A stretch of 64,000 nt of DNA, taken from assembly GCA_013076295.1 (NCBI GenBank), contig RQOL01000622.1, positions 1-64,000 on the forward strand. The letters are read 5' to 3'. Below are positions 43,255 to 53,300 of the stretch, piece by piece. This DNA comes from Sanderia malayensis. Taxonomy: Eukaryota; Cnidaria; Scyphozoa; Semaeostomeae; Pelagiidae. Positions within the stretch are counted from its first letter, which is position 1. Each line of letters begins with the position of its first letter. A program made the translations under genes and the position numbers. Below the pieces are notes generated by a model. That model worked only from the letters and a program-made list of their open reading frames with translations, did no database searches and was not told the DNA's origin.

Positions 43255-45381
43255 TTAAATGACTTTATTAAAAATTGGAAGAAGTGATATTGGGCGATAA
43301 TTCGTTACTTCGAGTGGGGAGTTGGCTTTAAAAATTGGTATAACCTTAGCATACTTCATAACTTGAGGACAGTAGCCAGTAGTAAATGATTCGTTAATTA
43401 GCAAAGTTAACGGGCCAACAATATTATCTCTTACCAGCGTAACTAGTTTGATAGGAATATCATAAGCATCAGCTGACTTTTTAGCATCAAGGTTATTAAT
43501 TACGTCATTAACTTCAAATTCTGTTACAGGGTTTATGAAAAGGCTGTTTTGTTGAGGATCGCTCAAATAATCAATGAAATTTTTAGTAGTACTTCCCAAT
43601 TTATTCACTAGATTCTGCGCTATCCCAGTAAAAATTTCATTGAAGTTCTTTGCAACTGTTTTCTGGTTACTTACAATGCTATTACCTATTTTAATGGAAA
43701 TATCGCATGACTTTTTCTTAAATGTTTTTCCTAATAATTCATTAATTCCTTTCCATGTTATTTTAGCATTACTTTTGCATTTTTCAAAATAATCCTTGAA
43801 ATAATTACATTTACTTTTTCTTATTAAATGATTCAGCATATCTCCATAATATTTGTAACGCTGGTACCAAAATTTGTCTTTTGACTTCAAAAACCGTTTA
43901 TATAATTTATTTTTTATAGATATAGATTTTAATATTCCTTTTGTGATCCAAGGTTTCTTTTGGAGTTTTGCTTGCCTAATGGAAACCTTTTTTAAAGGGG
44001 CATGTTTGTTAATAGAGTTCAGAATGTTGTCTTGGAAACGTTGAAACTTTTCGTCTATGTCTGTTAATTCACAAGGCAAAAGGTTTGTCGAATTTATATC
44101 CGAAGTATAATCGTTTACATTAAATTTACTGAAATCACGTTTAAACTGTAGTATGCGTTTACTTTTACTTACTTTGTTATTAATTATAAGAAAGTTAGGC
44201 ATGTGATCTGAAATTTTGGATATTAAATTACCACTCCACGCTTCCTCATTCTCAATAGAGTTTATAAAAATATTATCAATGAGAGTCGGCTTATTATTAT
44301 CTGTGTATCTTGAAGGTTGTAAGATTACAGGCTGCAGAAAATTAGCAAATGTTATGTTAAGAAACTCTTCTACACTAGGTCGTTTATCGTGTGCGAGTAG
44401 ATCAAGATTAAAATCACCAGAAACCATGATTGGTTTTTTTTCTTTCATTAATTTTTTCAGTGTAGCGTTGAGATATTCTAAAAATTGAGCAGCGTCTCTG
44501 CAGGGATGATTATAAATAACCCCCGAAAGAACATTTGGGCCATTTGTGTTATTTATTTCCACCCATTTTGCCTCAAATTCACATTTTTCAGATTTAAGGG
44601 AATTTCCAAGGTCATTTCTAGCCTGAAAATAGAGACTATCTTTGATGAAAAAACCACACCCACCACTTTTACTATTGCCTTGAATGCCAACATACGAATG
44701 AAAACCTGGGATGATAAGATTTTTAAAGCGGGCATCATTAGATTTAACATGCCACGTTTCACTTAGTGCTCTAATGTCCAAGTCTAAATTTAGATCTAGT
44801 AAGAGGCTTTCCAGCTTATCAAAGTTGCCTAATAATGATGAGATGTTAGTGTGTAAGAGACTGAATCTGTCCTTGCCAGATAAGCTAATATTCTTAATAA
44901 GTTTATGAAACTTGTGATTGGAATAGTAATCAAAATTGTTATGAAAATTTACATGATTGTCTATATCATTGTCATGCAGTGCATCGTGTTCAGAAAGATT
45001 TAATTTGCATAGTTCTAACTTTTCCAGAAGTTGATAGTCGTTGACGTCAATGCACAATTTTTGACAGGGGAATGTGAAATTTGAGTTGAAAGTTAGGTCA
45101 AGCAATTCATTCGTCTCTAACATGGTAAAAGAAAATTGGTCATGACAGCATTGACGACAGCTCCAATATTTAAGATCCTTTGAGAAGTTGGCCGACTCCC
45201 AGGGTTGGAGACGGTAACATCTTTGATGAATCAGACAATTGCAAATTTGGCAAGGAATAGATTTAGTAACGTCACGAACCTTCTTGTTGCAGACAGAGCA
45301 ATTCCGTTCAAAGTCTAAAATATTAAGGGGATTAGATGTTTTTCCGCTTTTGACTGACCAATAAGATGAGTTATGAAGCAA
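43255..45381 (-). CDS. LINE ORF2: PHD-like finger, AP endonuclease, RT N-terminus
   Basis: An open frame of 708 codons; it begins at a TTG rather than an ATG, so the true start is elsewhere. Residues ~28-80 form a PHD-like finger (CSVCNKKVRDVTKSIPCQIC, LIHQRCYRL, YWSCRQC). The endonuclease follows: SLLHTNISSLLGNFDKLESL, IRALSETWHV, GGCGFFIKDSL, IMVSGDFNLDLLAHD and TLIDNIFIN. The catalytic Asn, Glu and Asp-Phe-Asn are all present. The RT starts with EVNDVINNLDAKKSADAYDI, PIFKANSPLEVTNYRPISLL. A stop at the end of LLPIFNKVI separates it from the rest of the RT. CR1/L2-like by arrangement. Confidence 0.8.
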   Translation of the reverse strand: MLHNSSYWSVKSGKTSNPLNILDFERNCSVCNKKVRDVTKSIPCQICNCLIHQRCYRLQPWESANFSKDLKYWSCRQCCHDQFSFTMLETNELLDLTFNSNFTFPCQKLCIDVNDYQLLEKLELCKLNLSEHDALHDNDIDNHVNFHNNFDYYSNHKFHKLIKNISLSGKDRFSLLHTNISSLLGNFDKLESLLLDLNLDLDIRALSETWHVKSNDARFKNLIIPGFHSYVGIQGNSKSGGCGFFIKDSLYFQARNDLGNSLKSEKCEFEAKWVEINNTNGPNVLSGVIYNHPCRDAAQFLEYLNATLKKLMKEKKPIMVSGDFNLDLLAHDKRPSVEEFLNITFANFLQPVILQPSRYTDNNKPTLIDNIFINSIENEEAWSGNLISKISDHMPNFLIINNKVSKSKRILQFKRDFSKFNVNDYTSDINSTNLLPCELTDIDEKFQRFQDNILNSINKHAPLKKVSIRQAKLQKKPWITKGILKSISIKNKLYKRFLKSKDKFWYQRYKYYGDMLNHLIRKSKCNYFKDYFEKCKSNAKITWKGINELLGKTFKKKSCDISIKIGNSIVSNQKTVAKNFNEIFTGIAQNLVNKLGSTTKNFIDYLSDPQQNSLFINPVTEFEVNDVINNLDAKKSADAYDIPIKLVTLVRDNIVGPLTLLINESFTTGYCPQVMKYAKVIPIFKANSPLEVTNYRPISLLPIFNKVI

Positions 45382-45383
45382 AT

Positions 45384-45849
45384 TTAACTATTGTTTGTAA
45401 GGGATTGGAAAGGGAGTGAACCTTTTAAACAAATAGCACAAAACCATGAAAGACTTTTATCCAACAAAAAGGATTGAAATTGATTTTTTGTTAATGATGA
45501 ACAATTGAAATGAAACCAGGAATCACATAAATCGCAACAGATAGAAGGGTGATCGTCGTGAACGACTCTTAGACATTTTGGATTCGGACAAATAAAATCT
45601 AGTAAATTACTCACTAAGTTTGTTTAAGTCTACGACTGAGTTGATACGGATAGGGTGACTATTTTCATTACGGCGAATGAAAATAGTTCCCTTTTTACTC
45701 CAGACAAATTTAAAATTGTAATCATCTTTTTTAAGCTTTAATTCTCTAAGTAAAGCCTTACGCTTAGCAGTAAGACTCTTGTTGATAAGATCCGATGCAG
45801 AGTCAGGGCCCTCATCCGGGCACTGACTCTGCATTGGATTCAAATTCAA
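45384..45849 (-). CDS. LINE ORF1: short leader plus second PHD finger, two overlapping frames
   Basis: 45849-45607 reads MNLNPMQSQCPDEGPDSASD then KRKALLRELKLKKDDYNFK, ending NKLSE. It overlaps by 8 bp a GTG-initiated frame at 45614-45384 reading FICPNPKCLRVVHDDHPSIC, CDLCDSWFHFNCSSLT and SWFCAICL, a C4HC3 PHD finger. No ATG starts the second frame, so either a frameshift joined them or an indel occurred. TAA at 45384 separates it from ORF2 in another phase. A single ORF with two PHD fingers before the endonuclease is a plausible ancestral state. Confidence 0.6.
45791..45837. repeat. Palindrome giving ATG-initiated ORFs on both strands
   Basis: ATGCAGAGTCAG (45795) is mirrored by CTGACTCTGCAT (ending 45834) around a centre that keeps GGGCCC/CGGGC pairing with one mismatch. 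The minus LINE ORF1 and the plus LINE fragment both begin coding in it (QSQCPDEGPDSASD and QSQGPHPGTDSALD). It is the junction of two head-to-head LINEs. Confidence 0.85.
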
Positions 45850-46435
45850 ATTTGAATGATGGGCCTAATGCGAATGCACAACTTAAAATTTTAAGAATCA
45901 AAAACAAAGAACGCATTATCTTGGGGTATCTGAACATAAACTCAACAAGGAATAAATTTGAGGCACGTAAAGAAATATTTTCACCATATATAGATATACT
46001 TATGATTGCAGAAACAAAAATTGACGAATCGTTTTCAAAAGAACAATTTCGTCTTGAAGGGTACGAAGATCCATACCGCTTAGACAGAAATTGTCATGGG
46101 GGTGGACTGTTGATATACGTAAAATCAGGTATACCCACCAAAGAGCTAAAATCGTTTAAATTTGATAAAGGTATTGAATGTGTAGGCTTCGAAATAAATT
46201 TGCGTAAAAAAAAATGGGCAATCTTTTCAATCTATCGTCCACCCACTCAAAACCAAAAATATTTTTTGACCAAATGGGGAAAGCTTACGACCACTACAGT
46301 GAAAAATATGAAAATGTTGTGTTTATGGGTGATTTTAACTAAGAAGAAAGTGAAGAAGGGGTCAATAATTTTATGAATTGTTTGGGTCTAAAGAATCTAG
46401 TACCAGCAATAGTAAACACTAAATGCCCCTCACCA
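45838..46435 (+). pseudogene. LINE endonuclease fragment, 3' truncated
   Basis: The plus strand reads RIILGYLNINSTRNKFEARK (endonuclease block I with catalytic Asn), DILMIAETKIDESFSKEQF (block with Glu), DRNCHGGGLLIYVKSGIPTK and KKWAIFSIYRPPTQ. After a frameshift near 46260-46300 it gives VVFMGDFN followed at once by a stop, then NNFMNCLGLKNLVP. It ends near 46435 before the RT. Sequence style differs from the minus-strand LINE's endonuclease, so it is a second family. Confidence 0.75.
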
Positions 46436-47640
46436 TTATAAGCATCATGAAAAAATTGGTAGGAAATACGGGAGAGAAGGAAACAAGAAATAAAATGTCT
46501 CGGATATTGCAATATAAATGTAAACAAATTCAATAGAAAAATATATGAAAATGTATAAAGAGTACCGAGTGGCTCAAAAAAATATCCGTGTTTGAAAAAT
46601 TGTAATAAGTCAATGTCGGCATGTCAGGGCCAATTTAAAAATTTTGGATTTGTGGAGTAGTATAAAAGGTAAAGTCAGTCAATGGCATATTAATGTTTCA
46701 ATAATATTTTAAAATTTTGTATAGATTAAGATTTAAATAGTGTCTAATTTTGGTGTATGGCATAACTTAAGTATAAAAATACAAAAATAACAACGTTGCT
46801 TTTATGTTCTCATTTCCCAAAATTTTCATTAATATGACTTTGAAATGCCAGGTAACAGTTGTTGTTGCTCCTTGGTAATTTACCATAAAATAATATCATT
46901 AAAAACATTTTTAACTCTCCAAAAAAAATGTATGTACCAAAAGCAGGGTTTTGAAAGTGTTATTAGATGTTACATCGCAGTTAAAAGCAAATTTTTAATT
47001 CCAAAAATGCATTACCCAACAAATAAAAAATTATGAGTAACTATAAATTCAAATTTTCACGAATTATCAAACAGCAATGCTATTTTCTGAGCCACCTATT
47101 ATATAACATACATGTAAAGCTATTACTGGATTGTGGTAGCAGCTATCCACATTTTTCGAAATGTGTATTATATAAGAACGATGTAAAAACAGTTTTAGAA
47201 GAATCATGGAGTAAATTTGTTTGAGTATAGATACTTTGTTATTAAGAGGCTTTCTTTAAATGCGAGTATCTGCTGTATTATAAAGCAAACAATATAGAAA
47301 TTTTTGTATACAATTAAGAAAATTTAAAAAAACATGGTACAAAACAGGGTTGTCGTAGATGCTCATGGCCAAAAAGGCAAATTTTAAAAAAATAATAGGA
47401 ATGATGAAATATGCATGTCTGACAATTTCAGAACAGTACCCAATGGCAAAGAGAGCTCAAATTTATGGATTTAATTGTCAAGATTCATTTTTGCACTATA
47501 TATAATTTGCTATTTAACTTCAATAAAAGTGATGTTTAGAGAAAGTTGAAAATCATTTTTTTTAGTTATTACTGTAAAAAGGCAAATTTGGGGGAACTTA
47601 GCATTAAAAACACCAACTGGCAACCCTGGAACAGAACATG
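46436..47640. other. No gene recognised; A+T-rich
   Basis: Spacer between the LINE fragment and the RPA gene; short frames only. It should contain the 3' terminus of Helitron 2 (minus strand), but no clear hairpin plus CTRR was identified. Confidence 0.4.
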
Positions 47641-47700
47641 GAACAAAATCTAATTAAGCACAAGTACGTATGATGAGTTAAGTTTTTGAAATATTTTTGT

Positions 47701-48991
47701 CTATTTTTGTTCATGTTTTTTGAAGGAAAGAATTACCTTCTTCACATTAACTTCAATGTCAACTTCTTGCAGGGAGAGAATAGCTTCCTCAAGAGCAGCA
47801 GTATCAAGTTTCATGTCTTCACCAAAGTAATCAATTACAGCTTTCGGAAAAGCAGTTAATACATACTGTTTTCCACCAGAGTTCTCTACAGTTATTTCCA
47901 CTGTAAATGTCTTTGGGCATCTTTCAATAAGCATCTTTCGCTTGCACACATTGCATGTTGCAACCTTTTGGCCAGGATAAGGAGTGAGTTTCTTCTTACA
48001 ACTGATGTTGATGCATGTTTCAAATGCATCTATCTTCACACACTGCACTGTTGGGCAACAGATAATATCTGGCTGTTCAGTGGCACTGATTTGGCTCCAA
48101 TCGATACAAGGAAATTTGCTGTCACAATCAGACACTTGAGTAGAAATAGTAGTTGTAAGTTTAATCCCATTGAAATCTTGTCGGATCACATCTGTGAATC
48201 GAAGAGGTATGTCTTCCTGAACTTCGTCAACTAAGTTCTCCCAAACAGAAATTGTTATGTAGCCTGTTCCATCTGCCAGTGTGGCATCTCGAACAGTCTT
48301 CTGTGTACGAGTGGCACCAACAAAAACTGTTCTTCCTTCCTGTTTCCACTTCAGTTTTCCTTCCACAGCAAAAGAGCCTTGAACTGGCTCATTTAGAATG
48401 CTGCTTACATTCACAGGGACCAGAGGTTGGTAATGGAAAGGAAGTCTTTCCGCATCCACCATAGTGCTTCCTGTGTTGCCATTAAAAAATGGCATGCTGC
48501 CATTTGAGTTTGAGAGATGTTCCAACTTAACAGGACTCTTGCCTTCCAACTTTTCCAAAAAGATGTTACGTTTTGCTGCATTGTTTTCCATGATTCTTAC
48601 TTTTGTCAATGACATATCTTCGGTTTGAAGTTGTACATCAAAGTAACGATTCTTGCGTGATGATACTTTAGACGGGGAAACAGAGGCAATGTAGCCAACA
48701 ATATCTGGAATACAATTTAAGAATATGTTAAAGGATTTGCATGTTTTATTTGAATCCTTCAGGTTGATTTATAAAAATTTAAAATGTTTAAGAAAAGAAC
48801 AATACTGTATGTTCAATAAAAAATAGTTTATGGTTGTGAGCAAACATACACTTGCAAATGTGCAAAATGTTTAAGATATGAAAAACTGGATCCCTGAAAG
48901 TAATGTTAATAAACATTTTCAGTGATCAAATTTTTCACTTGGAAAATATTGTAAAAAATGACTTACCATTTTGTTCAGAACCAGAAGCCAT
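47701..48991 (-). CDS. RPA1-like single-stranded DNA-binding protein of Helitron 2, two exons
   Basis: Exon 1 (48991-48967) encodes MASGSEQN. A canonical intron (48966-48705, GTAAGT...TTCCAG) joins it in phase to exon 2 (48704-47701). The product has about 342 residues. OB-fold-like stretches read DIVGYIASVSPSKVSSRKNR, FAVEGKLKWKQEGRTVFVG and VRDATLADGTGYITISVWEN (D-x-[ST]G-x-[IL]-x-[ILV]-x-[VL]W is typical of RPA OB folds). A four-Cys zinc ribbon follows (CINISCKKKL, VATCNVCKRKM), then a second OB-fold-like C-terminus. RPA-like genes accompany Helitrons in plants and some animals and would bind the single strand made in rolling-circle transposition. Same strand as, and about 150 bp downstream of, the Helitron 2 helicase. 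No stop or frameshift, so it looks intact. Confidence 0.75.
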
Positions 48992-49139
48992 GATTTGAAA
49001 CTAAAAATAAAGAAATATAACTGGTGATTAAAATGGGCAAGTATATCCATTTGGCCAATATGAAATTCTAATGTATAGCATTAAATAAGAAATTATAAAA
49101 CTAATGGCAATAATCAATTGTAAATTATGTAGTTATGTG
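48992..49139. other. Short spacer between helicase and RPA gene
   Basis: On the minus strand this 148-bp A+T-rich segment must hold the helicase 3' end and the RPA promoter/leader; no specific signal is recognised. Confidence 0.4.
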
Positions 49140-50384
49140 TCACTTTATGGTTTTAAAATTCTGTTCAGTAAGTAAAGCAAGGCTATTTAGTCTAGTTTCT
49201 TCTTGCAACCTAAACTTAAAATTCTTATTCTTTGTCACAGCTTGTAGTCTTTCAAGTGACATTGGCTCTACAACAAGATCATGCAATTGACGAACACGAG
49301 AAATTGCAACATATGCAAGTCCAGCAACTGATTCTTGTTTACCCAAGTCAATTCGCACTTTATCAAGGGTTAAGCCCTGTGACTTGTGGATTGTCATTGC
49401 ATAGCATAACTTTAATGGAAGCTGTTGCCTTTCAATGCTGCTATTTCTGTCATTAGCCTGAGCAGTAATTGGCACAATAGGAACACAATTTTTAAGTGTT
49501 GGAGAGAAACTTGGTCCATTGTATTTATGAAACTGTACCATAACAGCAATCGGTAAACTCGGAGGTGAGCTATTCTCACCATAAATGATATCTTTAACTA
49601 TTCCCATGCTACCATTGCATAAGCCTTTTCTAATCCAAAGATTTCTTATTAACATAACTGGAGCACCTTTTGCTAAATGAATGACTGGCTGTAAACCAAT
49701 AAACTCTTCACTGGACAATTTTGAGGCAGATTCTGTACTATGTCTTGCTTTGATAGCTATTATTGGGTTTGTTCCTTGCTTTAATTTATCAATGTTATGT
49801 TGCGCAACTACTTCATTTCCAAAAGCAAGTTTTATGTCAAATTGCTCCAAGTAAGATGAATCCATTAAATATGGATTTCTGCTCAGTAGCAATTGCCAAT
49901 CTGCCTTTGTTGATTGGCCATCTCTCAGTCTTATAAGTAAATGTCTAAAGTGCTCTTGAGAATCAGATATAGCCCTTTGATTTTGCTGTAGTTTTACCAC
50001 AGTATTAAACTGATAATAACTGGAGAAACCTTTGACTGCAATTTCACCATCAGGCAATTTATGATAAAGTGGCTTGTCACCAATAGGAGGTAGTTGTGCA
50101 ATGTCACCCACTAAAATCACAGACAAACCACCAAATGGTTTGTCATTCTGAACTTTTCCTTGTTGACATCGTCTGTCAATCCATCCAAACATTCTTTGGC
50201 CAATAACGGAAAACTCATCTATGATAATATATCTAATGTCTTTCAAAGCATTTTGTAACTCTGCAAGCTTTGGACCCTTGAGATCACATTGAGATCTCCC
50301 CTGTATGGGTAAGTGAAACATGCTATGTAATGTTTGACCTTGAATATTAAAAGCAGCAATTCCAAAAAGGAACAAACAATGCAT
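49140..50384 (-). CDS. Helitron 2 PIF1-family helicase, C-terminal part
   Basis: From FGIAAFNIQGQTLHSMFHL the frame carries the rest of the helicase. Walker B is YIIIDEFSVIGQRMFGWID. Motif III is GLSVILVGDIAQLPPIGDK. The region GAPVMLIRNLWIRKGLCNGS and motif V LKLCYAMTIHKSQGLTLDKV lead to motif VI GLAYVAISRVRQLHDLVV. It ends EQNFKTIK. The N-terminal ATG (50384) lies in repeated coding of the upstream frame; the true protein continues from the 50243-54841 frame. The two are out of phase by one base at an A5/T5 run (50364-50368). All helicase motifs are intact. Confidence 0.85.
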   Translation of the reverse strand: MHCLFLFGIAAFNIQGQTLHSMFHLPIQGRSQCDLKGPKLAELQNALKDIRYIIIDEFSVIGQRMFGWIDRRCQQGKVQNDKPFGGLSVILVGDIAQLPPIGDKPLYHKLPDGEIAVKGFSSYYQFNTVVKLQQNQRAISDSQEHFRHLLIRLRDGQSTKADWQLLLSRNPYLMDSSYLEQFDIKLAFGNEVVAQHNIDKLKQGTNPIIAIKARHSTESASKLSSEEFIGLQPVIHLAKGAPVMLIRNLWIRKGLCNGSMGIVKDIIYGENSSPPSLPIAVMVQFHKYNGPSFSPTLKNCVPIVPITAQANDRNSSIERQQLPLKLCYAMTIHKSQGLTLDKVRIDLGKQESVAGLAYVAISRVRQLHDLVVEPMSLERLQAVTKNKNFKFRLQEETRLNSLALLTEQNFKTIK

Positions 50385-53300
50385 TTTTCAAAAAGTAAAT
50401 TTCTAATGCAGTCTATAAGAAAACTTTTTCCAGATCCAGCTTGTCCTGTGATTATCATCAAAAGCTGGTCACTTGATTGCAAAGCATTGTGATGGTGAAC
50501 AATGTCAAAAGCAATTCTTTGGTGGCTGCTTAATAAGTGTGCCTTTGGCACTTTGTGAGACTCAGGCATGCTATTAGTGACAGATGTTACTTGACGCTCA
50601 ATCCAAAATGGCATGCTCATAATCTGCTCTTGGGTATAATTACTACGTGATTCTTGTAAATGTTTTCTCAGTTCCGAATCAAGATTGCTATTTATTTCTA
50701 AACTTTTAGCCATTTCAGCAACATACATCCATTCTTCACGCTGAATAGAAGTGTCTGCTTCGATGAAATCATCAGTCGAGTTTTCAGAAGAAATAACTGT
50801 ATTTTGAAGTTCTTGTTTCCAGTGTGGAACAAGCTGTTGACCTAAATTGCTTAGAAGGAAATCATGCCAATGCGATATAAATGAATCATGAGATTCAACT
50901 TCATTTGACCAGCAATCAGAAACACAATTTACCCAGGGTTTATACTTAATTAACTGGTATTTGCAAAAAAGACCGTAATTGTTGCTGTTTGGGCTTGAAG
51001 AATACCTTGGTATTGTCCTTACAACAACATTGGTTTTTCTCTTTGTCAGGTTTCCATTCATTGCTGAATAATTGGAAATGAATGTTATAAAGTTGCAATC
51101 AGCTAGACTCTCATCCAAATGACACCTCTGTGCATACTGATCCAAATATGATGGTTGCGTTTGAATATCATGATCAAGTTGCAATCTTTGTGTCCCATCT
51201 AATGATACTGTGATTACTTGAAACGATGAGCTATGAAGCTTCAAGCCAAGGATTTGATGCATTACCTCCTGTATGCCCATGTCTCGTTGACCCACAGACT
51301 TTATCATTAAACGTCTGACAGTAGTTTTAGGATTTGATTCTGGTGATAAATTACTAACAACTGCCACAAAGGCATCTCTAACAACAGTAGACATTTTCTC
51401 TCCCTTTGAAGCATACTTTGCTAAATATTCTATGCAGGCATGATAATCTATTATTAACTGGATATCACAGTTAGCTCTCCATCCTTGTAGTTGTAACCTT
51501 TGATGCCTGTTTAACCTGGGATCATTTCTTTTCCCAATAATAACAGCTTTATATTTATCACTGCTTGTTGAATTTGTATGAACTTTCTCATACATAATAT
51601 GTGTTTGTTCGCAAATTTCATATGGAAAGCTAAATCTACACTTTTGAGCACCACTGCTATCCTCTTTCAAACAATAAGCAGAATTGCATTTTGTGTGCCT
51701 TTGTACAATATTGACTAAATTTGCATAGTCACTGTCAAATTCATGTTTTGCTAAATTATGATAGTATCTTTTACATGGATGAATATCGGGTTTTGAAAAA
51801 TCATTAGGATCAATTGGATTGCAAGTTGAAATTAAATGATCATAATATTTGCATATAGTAGCTTCAGCTTGATATCCATCATCAATTTTCTGCTTAATTT
51901 GCTCTGACCGATTGTCATCTGTCAAGTCAGAGTTAAACATTTCATTAGCTAAGTGCCCATCCAGTGCAATTTTTGATAATTCACAGAGGGCTGGGTCATT
52001 TTTGAGTTTTGCTATTCCATGACAATGAATTGAACCTCTTTGGAGAGCAAATTCATATCGAAACCAGTGCCACTCAGCGCCTAAGCAGCCATATAGCCAA
52101 TGTTTAACAAATGATTCTACTCTCTCAGTGAAAAGATAGTCTAAAATGTGGGGATTGTCAAGGACATTTTGTCGCAAAGAGTTTGTCAAATTAGAACTTT
52201 CAAATAATGAGTGAAATTCAGGCCAGTGGTATTCAGCACATGACAAAGTCCAAAATATTGTTGCTGGTCCCTTCTGGGTTAGCAAAGCTCTTAGCTGCTC
52301 TTTCTTTTCATACCAATAAGCATTTGTTCCTGAAACATTCTTAGCATAGTGCATTATTTTGTTCATAACTTGTGAATGGTTCCCTGATTGTAATAAATGT
52401 CGCAGTTCATCTGCAGTGAGTAATCTACCATTTGAGTTTTGCTTGATATAAAAGTTACCTTGTCCAAGAAGACGTTTTCTGTAAAGCATATTATAAGCCC
52501 AATAGGCAAAGCGTGGATGTGTTGCAAATCTATAATACAATTTGCCATTTCGATATTCTCCATATTTAATCAAATGTTTTATTTTTTTTGCAAAAGATTC
52601 AGTGTCGCTGTTGGCAATTTCCCTTTCAATTGCATTGTTAGTAGGGTCACCTTTTGCATCAGGGAAAAGTGTAGGAAAAGCAAGTGAAGCAAGGTATGGT
52701 GTTGCAAATTCATCTAATGGCTGAGATCCAATATCTAACATTTTCTCCTTTAAACATTCATCTAAGCTTTCCTTAATTATCTTTTCCTCTGACTCCAAAG
52801 ATGGATTGTCTGGAATTGAACTGGAAACATTGCAGTCACTGATAAAATCATCATCAAATATATCAGAATTAGGAGGACCCAAATCACCAACCTCGGGACT
52901 AATTTCTTCATCAAAGTTCACAGTGTCGACATCAATGTACCCATCAAGAGGGAGAGAATCAATTCGAGAATAATCTATCTGAATATGCTCATACAAAGGA
53001 TTGTTTGCAATTAGCCAAATCAATGCATTCAACACAGATTCTCTTCTTACTCTAAACTCTTTCTTGAAATCATTTATACCATTTATTGTGAATGCAATAA
53101 TTGGAACATCCTTAGGGCATTGGGGCAAAATATTAGCTATGTGTTGTACATTATTTGGTAGATTTATCACATGACCCTTGTAGCCGTATGAGCCACCAGA
53201 CTTAGTATAAACTTGCATAATTGGAAAAGCTCTTGAAATTAAAATTTCTTCACATTGAGATAAATCAAGTAATTCTGATGGAACAGGTGATGGATTCATA

